Of a stretch of DNA of 64,000 nt, positions 50,773 to 61,213 are shown one piece after another. The position numbers and the translations under genes were made by a program. The notes beneath the pieces are model-generated. The model had not been told where the DNA came from. It did not search any database and worked only from the letters and a program-made list of their open reading frames with translations. Every line of letters begins with the position of its first letter. Within the stretch, counting starts at the first letter, position 1. The DNA comes from Canna indica (Eukaryota; Streptophyta; Magnoliopsida; Zingiberales; Cannaceae). Where the stretch lies: NCBI GenBank assembly GCA_034359265.1, contig CP136898.1, positions 684,501 to 748,500 of the forward strand. Reading direction: 5' to 3'.

Positions 50773-53398
50773 TGTGGAATGAGGAGGAGGAGGAGGAGGA
50801 GGAAGGGAAGGATTGGAGTGAAAGAATGGCTTCTCTGCTGGCAGAGATTTGCTGAGCATTAGTTTGATGGATATTAATGCAATGGAGTGATGGGAGCTTT
50901 TTCCATGTCTTCCACCGAGAGAGAAGGAAAAGGAGAAGGAGATGGGAAGGTGAAGAAGCTCTCGAGATATGCACAGGGAAAAGAAGCCAAAACTCTACCT
51001 TGGAATCTTTCAACAAATGGAAGCAAGATCATGACGGGCAGAAATGGGAGACTCGAAATCTGTTGGCTCTTCAACTGGATAAATTTATTATTATTATTAT
51101 TTATTAGAAAGAAAAAAAATCGTTTTTAAGAATTAAAGGACAATAAATCAATAATTAATTTCCATATTCTATAAATTCTTATATAAATATAATTATATGC
51201 AACCGATTCCAACAAAATACCCAAAATTTATACCATGCAATCTATAAATAAATATGTTACAATAATGTACTCAGAATATGTACAATGTATTCGAAACGTG
51301 TACTACACCATAAATTTCGGAAAGGATCCGATTTCATATCCTACAAGGTAGGATTCAAGTCTAAACCCTATGAATCAATCCTTTACCCGATAGAATTCAG
51401 GTTAATATGGAAAATATAAAGTACTTGACTTGTTCACCCCTAGTTACAGTCAAGTTATGGGATGAGTTGTCTTAAGGCAAATTAAATATATAAAATTTTT
51501 TTTGCATAAATTAAATATATAATTAAGGATATATAGAATAGCTGTGAATGAGCAAGAGAATCTGGTAATTATTATATATCTCCCGACCAAAAACATGACA
51601 TAATTAAATAAGGTTAGGTTGTGCCAGGATTAGATTCTTTTCTTGATGTCGTCGATGTGTCCAAGCCAGGCTGTGTTTGATATACGCAGTTGTGAATCCC
51701 TTTCCTTAAAAAAAATAATAATAATTAAATTAAGTGTTCTCAATTAAGCGAGTGCAATTGTGAATGAAAAATTTATGAACAAATAAATATGAACTTTAAA
51801 CGATTGAACATGAATAAAATAATAATGAATATAAACATAAATAAAAAAAGAATAGACGGGAACATATTCATTTTTTTTTATTCATGTTCAATTGCTTAAA
51901 GCTCATATTCACACATTCATAAAAATTTACATGGAGATGCATTTTTTTTCCAATTAAGCTCTTCTCTCTTTAATTTTTATAATATTGCCAATTATTAACA
52001 TGGTCGATTATATAATATTTTTTAAAAATGTTTTGATATTTGATTTTAAATGTTAATATAAATTAATTTCACAAATCGAGCTAATTAACGAAGAAACGAC
52101 AAGTAGTCATCCACTGTTGGAATATATCTAATCAATCTTGGTTGTCAAACTGAGATTGAGTTTCTAATGCTAATTTTGTCTCAAATGTGATCTTGGGGTT
52201 GTCTGCTAGATTTGATGACAATGATAGTTCATACAAAAATTAAATTGATGCTAGGCACCACCTATTTATATTCGAGCAAACGCGCGAAAAGAGCATGCAT
52301 TCAAAAGAGTTTCGATCGTATTAACAATCACTATTCTCCTGCGATCTTATGGATTATATTCGGAGTGAAAAAAATAAAATACAACTACTATATATGAAGT
52401 CAAATTTCGTAAAACTTTTTATAGAATCTCACGTAAGATAATATTATTAAGACTAAACCTAAAATATAAGTCATCCATTGTGCAAGAGTAAACTTAACAC
52501 TTTCGGATTCACTCATATGCGGGGCTTTATAGTAGGCAAGTAGTGAAGTTTTTGCCCTCTCTTACCTTCTAAGGTGATACTTCGATAATAGGCGTTTTCG
52601 TCTCACGCATTGTGATTGACCTCGAAGGATCTAATCTATTGAATCGCAATATCGCATGTCACAAACTACGATCGTTAAGTAGGCTAGCGGTTACACCGCA
52701 TCATCGGTATTAAAAATAAATTCAATAAAATTCACAAAATTAAATTCACCAAGTTGCTGCAATTGCCTGTCAGATCATGAGGAAGGCATGGAAGAAGCCA
52801 AACAGGAATACTAAGGCAGGCAGAACAATTAAGATTTTATATATCCATATATTGACATAAATACACATCATGCATTTGTTATCGCCCATGTCAGAATTAA
52901 ATGCCATAAATGTGAAATTCCCCAACCACAAAACCATTAATTTTCAAGATAAATTGCATGACCAATTCTTACTAATAAGAGAATTAATTACAAATGGGCT
53001 AAAAAGATAAATACGACGAGGAGGGGAAAATATGATGTTTCAGGTCAAAGGGGTTGAATTTTACATAAAATTTGCTGGCGAAAATTCCAAGTTGATTTTG
53101 AATTTTATATATATCCTGACAAAGTTTTGAATAGTTAGAAACATTTATTTAACCACGTGCCAATAGAGTTGACAAGTATCCATTTAAAAAATTCAAAGGA
53201 CAAAGTCAACGAACTTAAATTAATTTTAAAAAGGACGAAATATTTAAAGAGTAGAACGGGCTTGGCCACATAAATAGTCATCTAGTCTAGTTATGATAAA
53301 ATAAGCAATACTATCAATTTTATTGCGTTGACATGCGTGATCTCCATCATCTTCGTTTCATTCTCTCGTATTTGTTTATTTTGGGGTTTAGTTATATC
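50773..53398. other. Intergenic: DUF868 promoter and AT-rich gap
   Basis: Leader and promoter of the DUF868 gene to about 51.1 kb, with an (ATT)n tract at 51087-51105. A sequence ending CTTGTTCACCCCTAG near 51443 resembles a hAT end, but a partner end was not found. The rest is AT-rich without a recognised gene. Confidence 0.45.
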
Positions 53399-53765
53399 TA
53401 GCTGTGTGCGTGGGTATCGAATAGATTCAGAACCAATTAAAATTGATCTGATTAAGTAGATTTTGGATAAATTCGAATTAATTTAAATAAAATTTGAAAT
53501 AAAAATTTAAAAACCGATTAAAATTGGTTTCGGTTCTGGGTCCGACACATCGAGTACCCAGAATCGATACTCGAAATCTATACTTTGAAACTTGTTCATT
53601 TGCAAGTTTCAAAATAGATTCCAACAAGGTATCCGGAACCTATATATGAATAAATACCCTGTGGTTTCAAGTAGAATCTGATTTTAAAATTTAAAAATCG
53701 ATCCTATATACGATAGAGTTTAAATATTATAAAAATATATAAAATATTCGAATCCGCTCATCCTG
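53399..53765. mobile_element. Degenerate hAT-like element, same family as 30725-31420
   Basis: Left end TAGCTGTGTGCGTGGGTATC; right end, reverse complement CAGGATGAGCGGATTCG. The interior has TCGGTTCTGGGTCCGACAC, like TCGGTTCCGGGTCCCAACG in the copy at 30.7-31.4 kb. The target duplication is decayed (about 5 of 8 positions). Confidence 0.5.
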
Positions 53766-54420
53766 AATATATTTAGGTAAACTACACCTTTCAGCAACAG
53801 AGTAGAGGGATGATTGATTGATGACTTAATCGCCCAGCACAAGGGCATGTCTGATGACGTATACGGTACATCATCTTGACTGCTCCCGGATTGATTTAAA
53901 ATTTGAATTAGCATCAAAAGTTGGTGACTGAATTAATATTTTTGAAAATGCGAGGAGTAAAATGAAATTAATTATTGAAATCACGTTGAAAATAAACAAA
54001 AGGAAAATGGACGTGCTGGAGTGTAAGAGGGAGCTTCTTTGAATGTGGATGAACTGAATTGGTCTTCTTGACCCAGTGAAGTTGATTCAAACTTGTTCGA
54101 CTCAGATTTGGAGATAGTGGGTGATTTGAAGTTTGCAGTTGAGTGTGGAAAGTTAGGCAGAGAAAATGAAGAGAACAGATGTTGTGAGTGGAAGTCGCTC
54201 TGAGAAGATGCGGAAATGGTATAAAGTCCGCACTCTCCCTTAAGCCACGATAAGAAAAGCCGATACGTCACGATACGGAGTTATGCGGGTTCGAATTTAA
54301 CTAAACGTGTGTTATTATTAATAGTAGTAATTTTTAATTTCAGTAATTTTTATTTTGTTCATTATTGAAATTATGTTTATCGTGTTGTATCGTGTAAGTG
54401 TACACATGTACATGTTTAGA
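53766..54420. other. Intergenic, nothing recognised
   Basis: Includes a 96-codon open frame at 53981-54271 (-), serine-rich, with no recognisable domain; not called as a gene. Confidence 0.45.
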
Positions 54421-54610
54421 CACGTTTACTTAAACGGGTTAAGTGTGTCGTGTCGTGTCAACTCGAAAATAAAAGAATCGGGTTCGAATTTGCATATTCG
54501 GATTGTTAAATAAACGAATCGAATTCGGATTTAACCTTTTACAACACAAAACACGTTTAGATATAACACGTTTAAACACGACACGACACGGATTGCCACA
54601 ACATTAATTT
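54421..54610. repeat. Inverted GTGTCG-repeat transposon remnant
   Basis: GTGTCGTGTCGTGTC near 54447 is opposed by ACACGACACGACACG near 54575, with ACACGTTTA blocks inside each. This layout is common in the subterminal parts of plant hAT elements and other small DNA transposons. Ends not resolved. Confidence 0.4.
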
Positions 54611-55089
54611 TTATCGCACGCTACAAATTCAAATAAAAATATTAATTTTGATTACATTTTTATCTATATATTCTGAAATATAGAGGACATATCTAAGGTT
54701 GATGTCATTCATTTACCAGATCCTTTTTAGGTTTAGTTGCAGTAATATGCTTGATGATGTTTCCAGTGATACTATCAAGCCTGGCAATATAATCACTATG
54801 GCAAACTTAAGGTTTAAAGATCACTCTTTAAGATGCATTGGATTCAGTATCAAGTGTTGGAGAGCAGTAACTGCAATAAGGTTTTGGATAAGTTGCACTC
54901 TCATTTTGATAGTTAAGCAGAAGATTCGATACAATACGTATGAAAAACAAGAGACGTAACATTACAGATAAGCAGAACCTATTTTTTATAGCTGGTCATC
55001 TATAAAATAAAAATATCATGCTACAATATTTTGTTGCTTAGTATAATGACAAACACCAATAATCCTGTAGGAAAACTGAAAAATGGTAA
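54611..55089. other. 3' flank of asparaginyl-tRNA synthetase
   Basis: AT-rich. An 86-codon open frame at 54699-54959 (+) has no recognisable feature. Confidence 0.5.
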
Positions 55090-58000
55090 TCAAAGATCAG
55101 CCCTTCCTGGATATCTTGGGAAAGGGATAACATCTCTGATGTTGTCAATGCCGGTGGCAAAAAGGATCATGCGCTCGAAGCCTAAACCAAATCCGCTGTG
55201 CTTGACGGTTCCAAAACGGCGGAGGTCGAGGTACCATTCATATGGTTCAAGTGGCAATCCAGCATCTTCTATTCTGGAAAAAGAGCATGAGAAGATGGTC
55301 AGAATATTTTGTTTAGCATAAAAAGCATCAGGGCACCATATTGACTGCCCAATTTATTTCTCTATCAGGGAACATAAAAAAAATGTTGATGTAATTAAGG
55401 AACAAATTTGTTCCTAGAATTAAGTTTCTAATGGCAAGCCAAAAGACCCCAAACATACATATTATTCTAACGGGGCCATCATAATGCATCACATGTAAGA
55501 GATAAGTCGATGAAACAATATTGCATGCGAGTATACCCAAGTATGAAAGAGGAACACAAGCATTTATTCCACGACTGGCTCGGAATATCACTTTTTAAGT
55601 CATGCAAACATGGTCTCGCATTATATTATATATTACACTTCTAATCTGTATATATTTTAGTTATATATTAGACAATTATGTATGTTACTTGCAAATGCTA
55701 TTTAGAAAATAGTATGTTTATGTACTTTTACATGCTTTTAACATATGAAGTAGGACTTAGCTAAAAAGGCTAATTATTCGAAAAAGAGAAGCTTTAGAGG
55801 CAAGTATCTTTTCTTTATGGTAAAAATAAGAATCAAGCGCATATGTTCAAGTTCATGGAAGAAAGATCAATATGCTAATGGAATAAACTTTAGTCAGTAT
55901 CAAAATACCTTTTTACAAGCATCTCCAACCGCTCCTCCCTTTGGCTTCCTCCAATTAATTCACCAACCTTTGGAACGAAATTTACAAGAATGTATAAATG
56001 ATTAATCGCATAAAAGCAAAGTTACAAAATTTACATGCATGATGCATGGAGATATAAAATAAAGCATAAACCACACTGAGACCTAGGGAAAGGCATTCTT
56101 TTACCACACCAGAGAAAGGCATACCTTTGGCACAAGCACATCCATAGCTGCTACTGTCTTTTGATCATCATTGAGCCTCATATAAAATGCTTTTATACCT
56201 TTTGGATAATTATACACAATAACAGGCTTCTTAAATATCACCTCAGTCAAATATCTACATACAGTTCAACAAAGTATTAGCACCTCTAACGATGAAAATC
56301 ACATGACAATAAAAATATGCTTTATAACAATGTGATTTGTACCTTTCGTGCTCTGATGCCAAATCAATTCCCCATTCTACCTTGTTCTCAAACTTCTTCT
56401 CTGTTACATTTGCTAGAATCTCCACGGCTTTAGTATAAGAAATCCTCTCAAATGGCATAGATGAAACAAGCTGTAAACGCTCTATGGCTGTCTTATCATA
56501 GTTTTTAACCATAAATTCCATGTCATCCCGACTATTATCAAGTAACCATTGGCAGAGAAATTTTACATAGTTCTCTGCATAGTTCATATCATCCTGCATC
56601 AGATGCAATTACTCATTTGATGTTTGAAAATATAGGCCTCAAAATGTTATCATGTAGTTAGTTATGCCTAGATTCAAAATGCAAAAAGCAACTTAGATTT
56701 AAACTAAGCAACAAACAGAAAAGGAAAAACTCATTAAAGATCGTACAAGACCACCACTGATTTCATAGATTGCATATATGAAGTACCATAAAACTAGAAC
56801 AAGAGCATATTCAGACATAGTACCTCCAGATTAGCAAAAGCTATCTCTGGCTCAACCATCCAAAATTCAGCTAAATGCCGTGATGTGTGGGAGTGCTCTG
56901 CTCGAAAGGTTGGCCCAAAGGTATACACATTACCAAGGGCACAAGCATATGTCTCAACTTGAAGTTGACCAGATACTGTAAGAAAAGCTTGGCGTGAAAA
57001 GAAATCGCAAGCATAGTCAGTTTTCCCATCCTTCTGAGGGATTCCAGGTTTCAAATTAAATCTTTCTTCTAGCTTCGACAGATTTTCTCTTGCCTTGTTG
57101 AGCTCAGATACAGAGGCAACTATCTCCTCCTTGCTTGCTTTTGATGATTTTAATTGTGACACAATCTCCCCTTTCTCCTTGACAAAAAGCTTAGCAGACT
57201 CAATATCAGATTCAGATGGTGGAGGGTTTTGTTTTAACTCTTTCTCCAATTTTTCTGCATCACTAAATAGTGTGGTAACTTGAAACATCTCACCAGCTCC
57301 CTCACAATCACTGGTGGTTATTATAGGGGTATGTATGTAACGGAATCCATTTTTCCTGAAGAATGTATGTGTTGCATAAGCCAGCTCATCACGTATCCGA
57401 GCAATTGCAGATATCTGTAAAGAAATAGGAGAACAAGTAGCAATCATCATATGGTCTAATTGGAATAATAGATACAGCTTACTTGTGAAATAAAATACAT
57501 TTGTCTACCTGCTTAATATGACACATAATACCAAAAAGTACAAATATATACATATGGCATGAAAAAAAAATTGCAACCAGTGAGACAATTATATATGTTT
57601 TATCTATAAGCAGTAGAAGTTAATGGAAATCTAACTGCTACACACTTGGCAGTGTGATATTTTTTCCTACCAAGTTCACAACTTTTTTTGTTTTACACAG
57701 CTGATAATGCCATTTACCAATAGATATATGGTAATTGGTGATCTTGACAGGAAAAATAAACCACGAGGAAATTTTGATTTTAATTTAAGTTTCTAGGTCC
57801 AATACAGCTTAGATAATGTTTCCCAACATTCATTCATGATATGACTACAAAAGGCAATCAATTACAGAATTTTGAAGGAATCAGCCATGACAATCAAACA
57901 ATGCAACTTAGAAAGATTCGCTTGACACCCTAAAGATGAGATTTTGGACTTTTGGTATCGAAAATGTAACATTCTACATTCCAAAAATCAGTGATCACAT

Positions 58001-59010
58001 CAACAAGAAACAATATAAAATGGTTCGCTACATCGAATGTGAGAGCTTTCAACAAGAGTTTTTATTGTAAAAAGTTAACATGAAAAGGATGGCAAATCCA
58101 CTGCACAATGATTACAAAATTCCACCAGGGATTAAAATTTCAATTTTTAGATTTAGAACAATATCTGGTGAGTGCACTATAGATAATTAGATATAGAGCA
58201 AATTCCCAAAAAAATTTATCAGCGTTGACAGCAGAGGGCTACACGAAAGTCCCACCAAACTGCTAAAATTTTGAATTATTTACCTTAAAAATCTTCTCTT
58301 TCTTGTTCGTTGGATTAATATCCCTAACTCGATAAGGACATTTTCTATTTAACACGAAAGTTATATCCAAATTAAAGAATGCATAAAAGCGAGATGGTTT
58401 TGAAATCCTTCGAGAAGATTCCTACTAATATATGAACTAGAACACAGGGAGCAAGAGTGCAAAACGACAACAAAATTAATACCGTGTTGGTGCGGGAGCG
58501 AAGGTGCACGAAATCACGAAGGAACTCGAGGGTGAGCCTCGTCTTGGGGATCGGGTACTTGGCGGGATCAACAGGCCCGACCTCGAGGACCTTCTCCACC
58601 CTAAGCTCGACGTTCTGCTTGGCCCCCTCGGGCGGCTTCTTGAGCTCCCCCTCCACGAGCACGCAGGTCCCCGTGGGCACGAGCTGCGACAGGGGAAACA
58701 CCGCCGCGTCGACGATGACCTGAAGGTTCGCGAGGCAGGAGCCGTCGTTGAGCTCGAGGAACGCGAAGGATCCCTTCCCCTGCTCTCGCCCGGTCTTCAC
58801 CCACCCACCAACGACGACCTTCCGGCCGACGAAGTCGTCCACCGCGCCGGTCAGGATCGACTTGATGAAGGTGCGGGCGCGGGACGGCTCGAGCGCCGGG
58901 TCGGAGGAGATGGAGGCGGCCTCCATTTCGAGGACGGGCGGCTCGGGGACGGCGTTGACCGGCATCAGGAGGGATTGGGAGCGACTAGGGTTTGGTTGAT
59001 GAGTTGTCAT
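55090..59010 (-). CDS. SYNC1: Asparagine--tRNA ligase, cytosolic
   Basis: Class IIb aminoacyl-tRNA synthetase; charges tRNA-Asn with asparagine using ATP. Exons: 59010-58483, 57414-56824, 56593-56343, 56254-56125, 55967-55909, 55273-55090, giving 580 residues (Arabidopsis SYNC1 about 572). An N-terminal extension of about 60 residues precedes the OB-fold anticodon-binding domain (about 61-165; [20 protein letters not shown]). The catalytic core begins [17 protein letters not shown] lysine/glutamate-rich helical insert at about 226-300 sits where plant cytosolic AsnRS carries a WHEP-like RNA-binding segment. Motif 2 [11 protein letters not shown] (346-356) and motif 3 [10 protein letters not shown] (547-556) are intact. 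No organelle transit peptide is evident, so cytosolic is likely. The first intron is 1.07 kb. Confidence 0.96.
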
Positions 59011-59126
59011 TCAATATATAGGAAGCGGGTGGTTGGGGGGCCCAGGGAATCTTTGTAAGATACTCTGAGGTGGAGGGTAAAGGAGGAGGAATTAGATTCT
59101 GATGCACCGTCTTTAAGTGTGTTGGG

Positions 59127-59967
59127 CTAGGAAGCACGGACAGTCCTGGGACTGTCGTGTCCGCGTGTTCGATACGCCGCGGACACCGACACATGAAGAT
59201 ACGTGTTTCACATGTCCAAGAGTGTCTTAACTAGTCAAAGTTTTTTTTTGCCCGGACATGACCCGCCTGGACACGGCTCCTACACGCTCGGATACGGTCA
59301 TCCATGCATCTTTTTTTTAAAAAAATAATAAAATAATAAAGAAAATTTAGTATTTTATCTCCTTGTTGTTGTCAAAGAAATTGCAGCACTTACTGTTTTA
59401 TCCATTCCCTTAAAATGAACAAGATGAAGCCTAAACGTGCGGAGAGTTTAGTATTTGTCCATAGTAATATTCGTCTCATTTCAAGGAAAACTCCACAATA
59501 CAATAAAGAAAAAATAATAAGTTATCAATTGATGAAGATAATGAAATTCTTGAAGTTGTCAATCTCTCTCTTAATGAATCAGAGTTGGAGAGAGTAATAT
59601 TTTTTAATGAAGAAGATAACAACAATGATTGATAAAGAAGATAGTGAGACTCTATTTAACCTTTTGTTTACGTGTGGTTGTATATGACTAGTTCTTCTAA
59701 AATATATTAAATTTTTTTAAAAAAGAGAGATATCAATAGATATGGTGTCCCATGCTTTTAAAAGGGGCTAAGAAATAATAATTATTGACACAAGAAATTA
59801 TTTAGAACACTTCATATATTTTGAAAGGAACCTAGAAAAATTGAAAATTAGAAGTTTAATATAATAAAAATATCATGATATTATATATCGTGTTCGTATT
59901 CGTGTCCTGTAAAATTTTAAAATTGATATGTCTTAGTGTTCGTGTCCGTGTTGTGTCAATGCTTCAG
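59127..59967. mobile_element. hAT transposon remnant with transposase C-terminus
   Basis: The left end CTAGGAAGCACGGACAG and the right end, reverse complement CTGAAGCATTGACACAAC, form imperfect inverted termini. Flanks GTGTTGGG (59119-59126) and GTGTGGGG (59968-59975) are an 8-bp duplication with one mismatch. Subterminal GTGTCCG/CGGACAC motifs repeat on both sides. Inside (59415-59632) is the end of a hAT transposase. It looks like an internally deleted, immobile copy of a once autonomous element, about 110 bp upstream of the AsnRS start. Confidence 0.65.
59415..59632 (+). pseudogene. hAT transposase C-terminal fragment, frameshifted
   Basis: The frame at 59415 gives KMKPKRAESLVFVHSNIRLI, matching the RAE-DLV-VH-N-RL block of the hAT dimerisation domain in plant DUF659/hAT transposases. 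A shift near 59530 moves to a second frame reading an acidic tail (IDEDNEILEVVNLSLNESEL...) that ends at TGA 59630-59632, as expected for these proteins. The N-terminal and catalytic parts are absent. Confidence 0.75.
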
Positions 59968-59975
59968 GTGTGGGG

Positions 59976-61213
59976 CGTCAGCCGTCAGCTGTGGCCTCCG
60001 ATTGGTGGATCTCTTCGTGGTATCCAATCCCAACTGCCTATGCGAATCCACCTTCGTACTCATAATATTTTTCTTCCTTCCAATGTAATTTGATGTAAAA
60101 TATAGGTGAAAAAGATCATGTCAATTCAATATACCAAAAGTTGCTAATTTACCAATGTGTGAACCCACTAACAAAAGTTGTTAATTTACCGATGTTTAGC
60201 CCAATGGCTACAAAACACGAAAACATCATGTCAATTCAATTATTATCATAAAACATTAAAAAAGAATGAAGACTATAAACTACAAATATATCATCATGTA
60301 GTTCAATATTTTGTTTTAAATAAAAGAAAATAATGGACAAAATCTATTGACACAAATTAGTTTAATACAACGTATGAAAATCAATTTAATTATTATTATG
60401 AAATACAAAAACTAATAGAAATTAAAATAACGTACATTACATTGCCATATAGTTCATTATGTTGTTTTGTGAAAATAAAATAATGAATAGTAAATGATAT
60501 ATTTTATTTTATTGACAATGCGTGTATTTAAGTCATTTTAAAATAATAAATTTAGTCAACCCTACCAAGAATGAACATGTTGCTTATGTATTCTAAAATA
60601 GTTTATCTCAAAGAAAGCGATTTCATAATTTTTGGCCTCATTGATTCGACATCAAAAGTTCAAAAATCCAGAGTTTGCTCTTGCAGGAATAGAGCGGTAT
60701 GTATGCCACGTAAATTCCCAGAAATTCTTAACTGCATTTACAAGCAAAAGTAGCATGAAATAATCGCATTATTTTGAAATGAATATTTTTGTTGATTGGG
60801 GCAAAGGCATGTAAGAAATAAACTAGGCAGAAAAGTGCTATGAATTGAATTCACATGATTGCAGCCGGAACGGAATAGTAGTATAAGTACTATCAAAATA
60901 CATCTGATATTTAAACTTTATTTGGAGACTCAGATATCTCAACGATCTTATTTAGCATATCTAACGATGTATTCATAAGCCTAATAATTGACCTGTCCAG
61001 TTAACTTGTTTAAAGGCAAGAGAAAAGAATATCATCATTAAACATCAACCTTCAACATAGGCAATGACGTCGTAACACAAATTTTGTTTGACCAGAGGCA
61101 AGACAAATGGAAATTGATGCCCAAACAGAATAGCTAGGATTTAGTTAGTTCAATCATCTGTGGCCAGATAATTGTAGCAGCTTCTGATATAGCACAAATC
61201 AGTTATGCCAACA
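59976..61213. other. Intergenic: 3' flank of UBP14
   Basis: AT-rich. A short direct repeat of the type AAAAGTTG(C/T)TAATTTACC occurs near 60136 and 60172. No gene recognised. Confidence 0.5.

Noticed and set aside
50773..50859. 29-codon proline-rich extension of the DUF868 protein
   Set aside because: DUF868 homologues start at the MRD-x-x-ACFS block; the extension covers a CCT-repeat leader.
49820..51016. 398-codon open frame overlapping the DUF868 gene
   Set aside because: Same strand, different frame, Arg-rich translation without domains; the 49876-50772 frame carries all DUF868 motifs.
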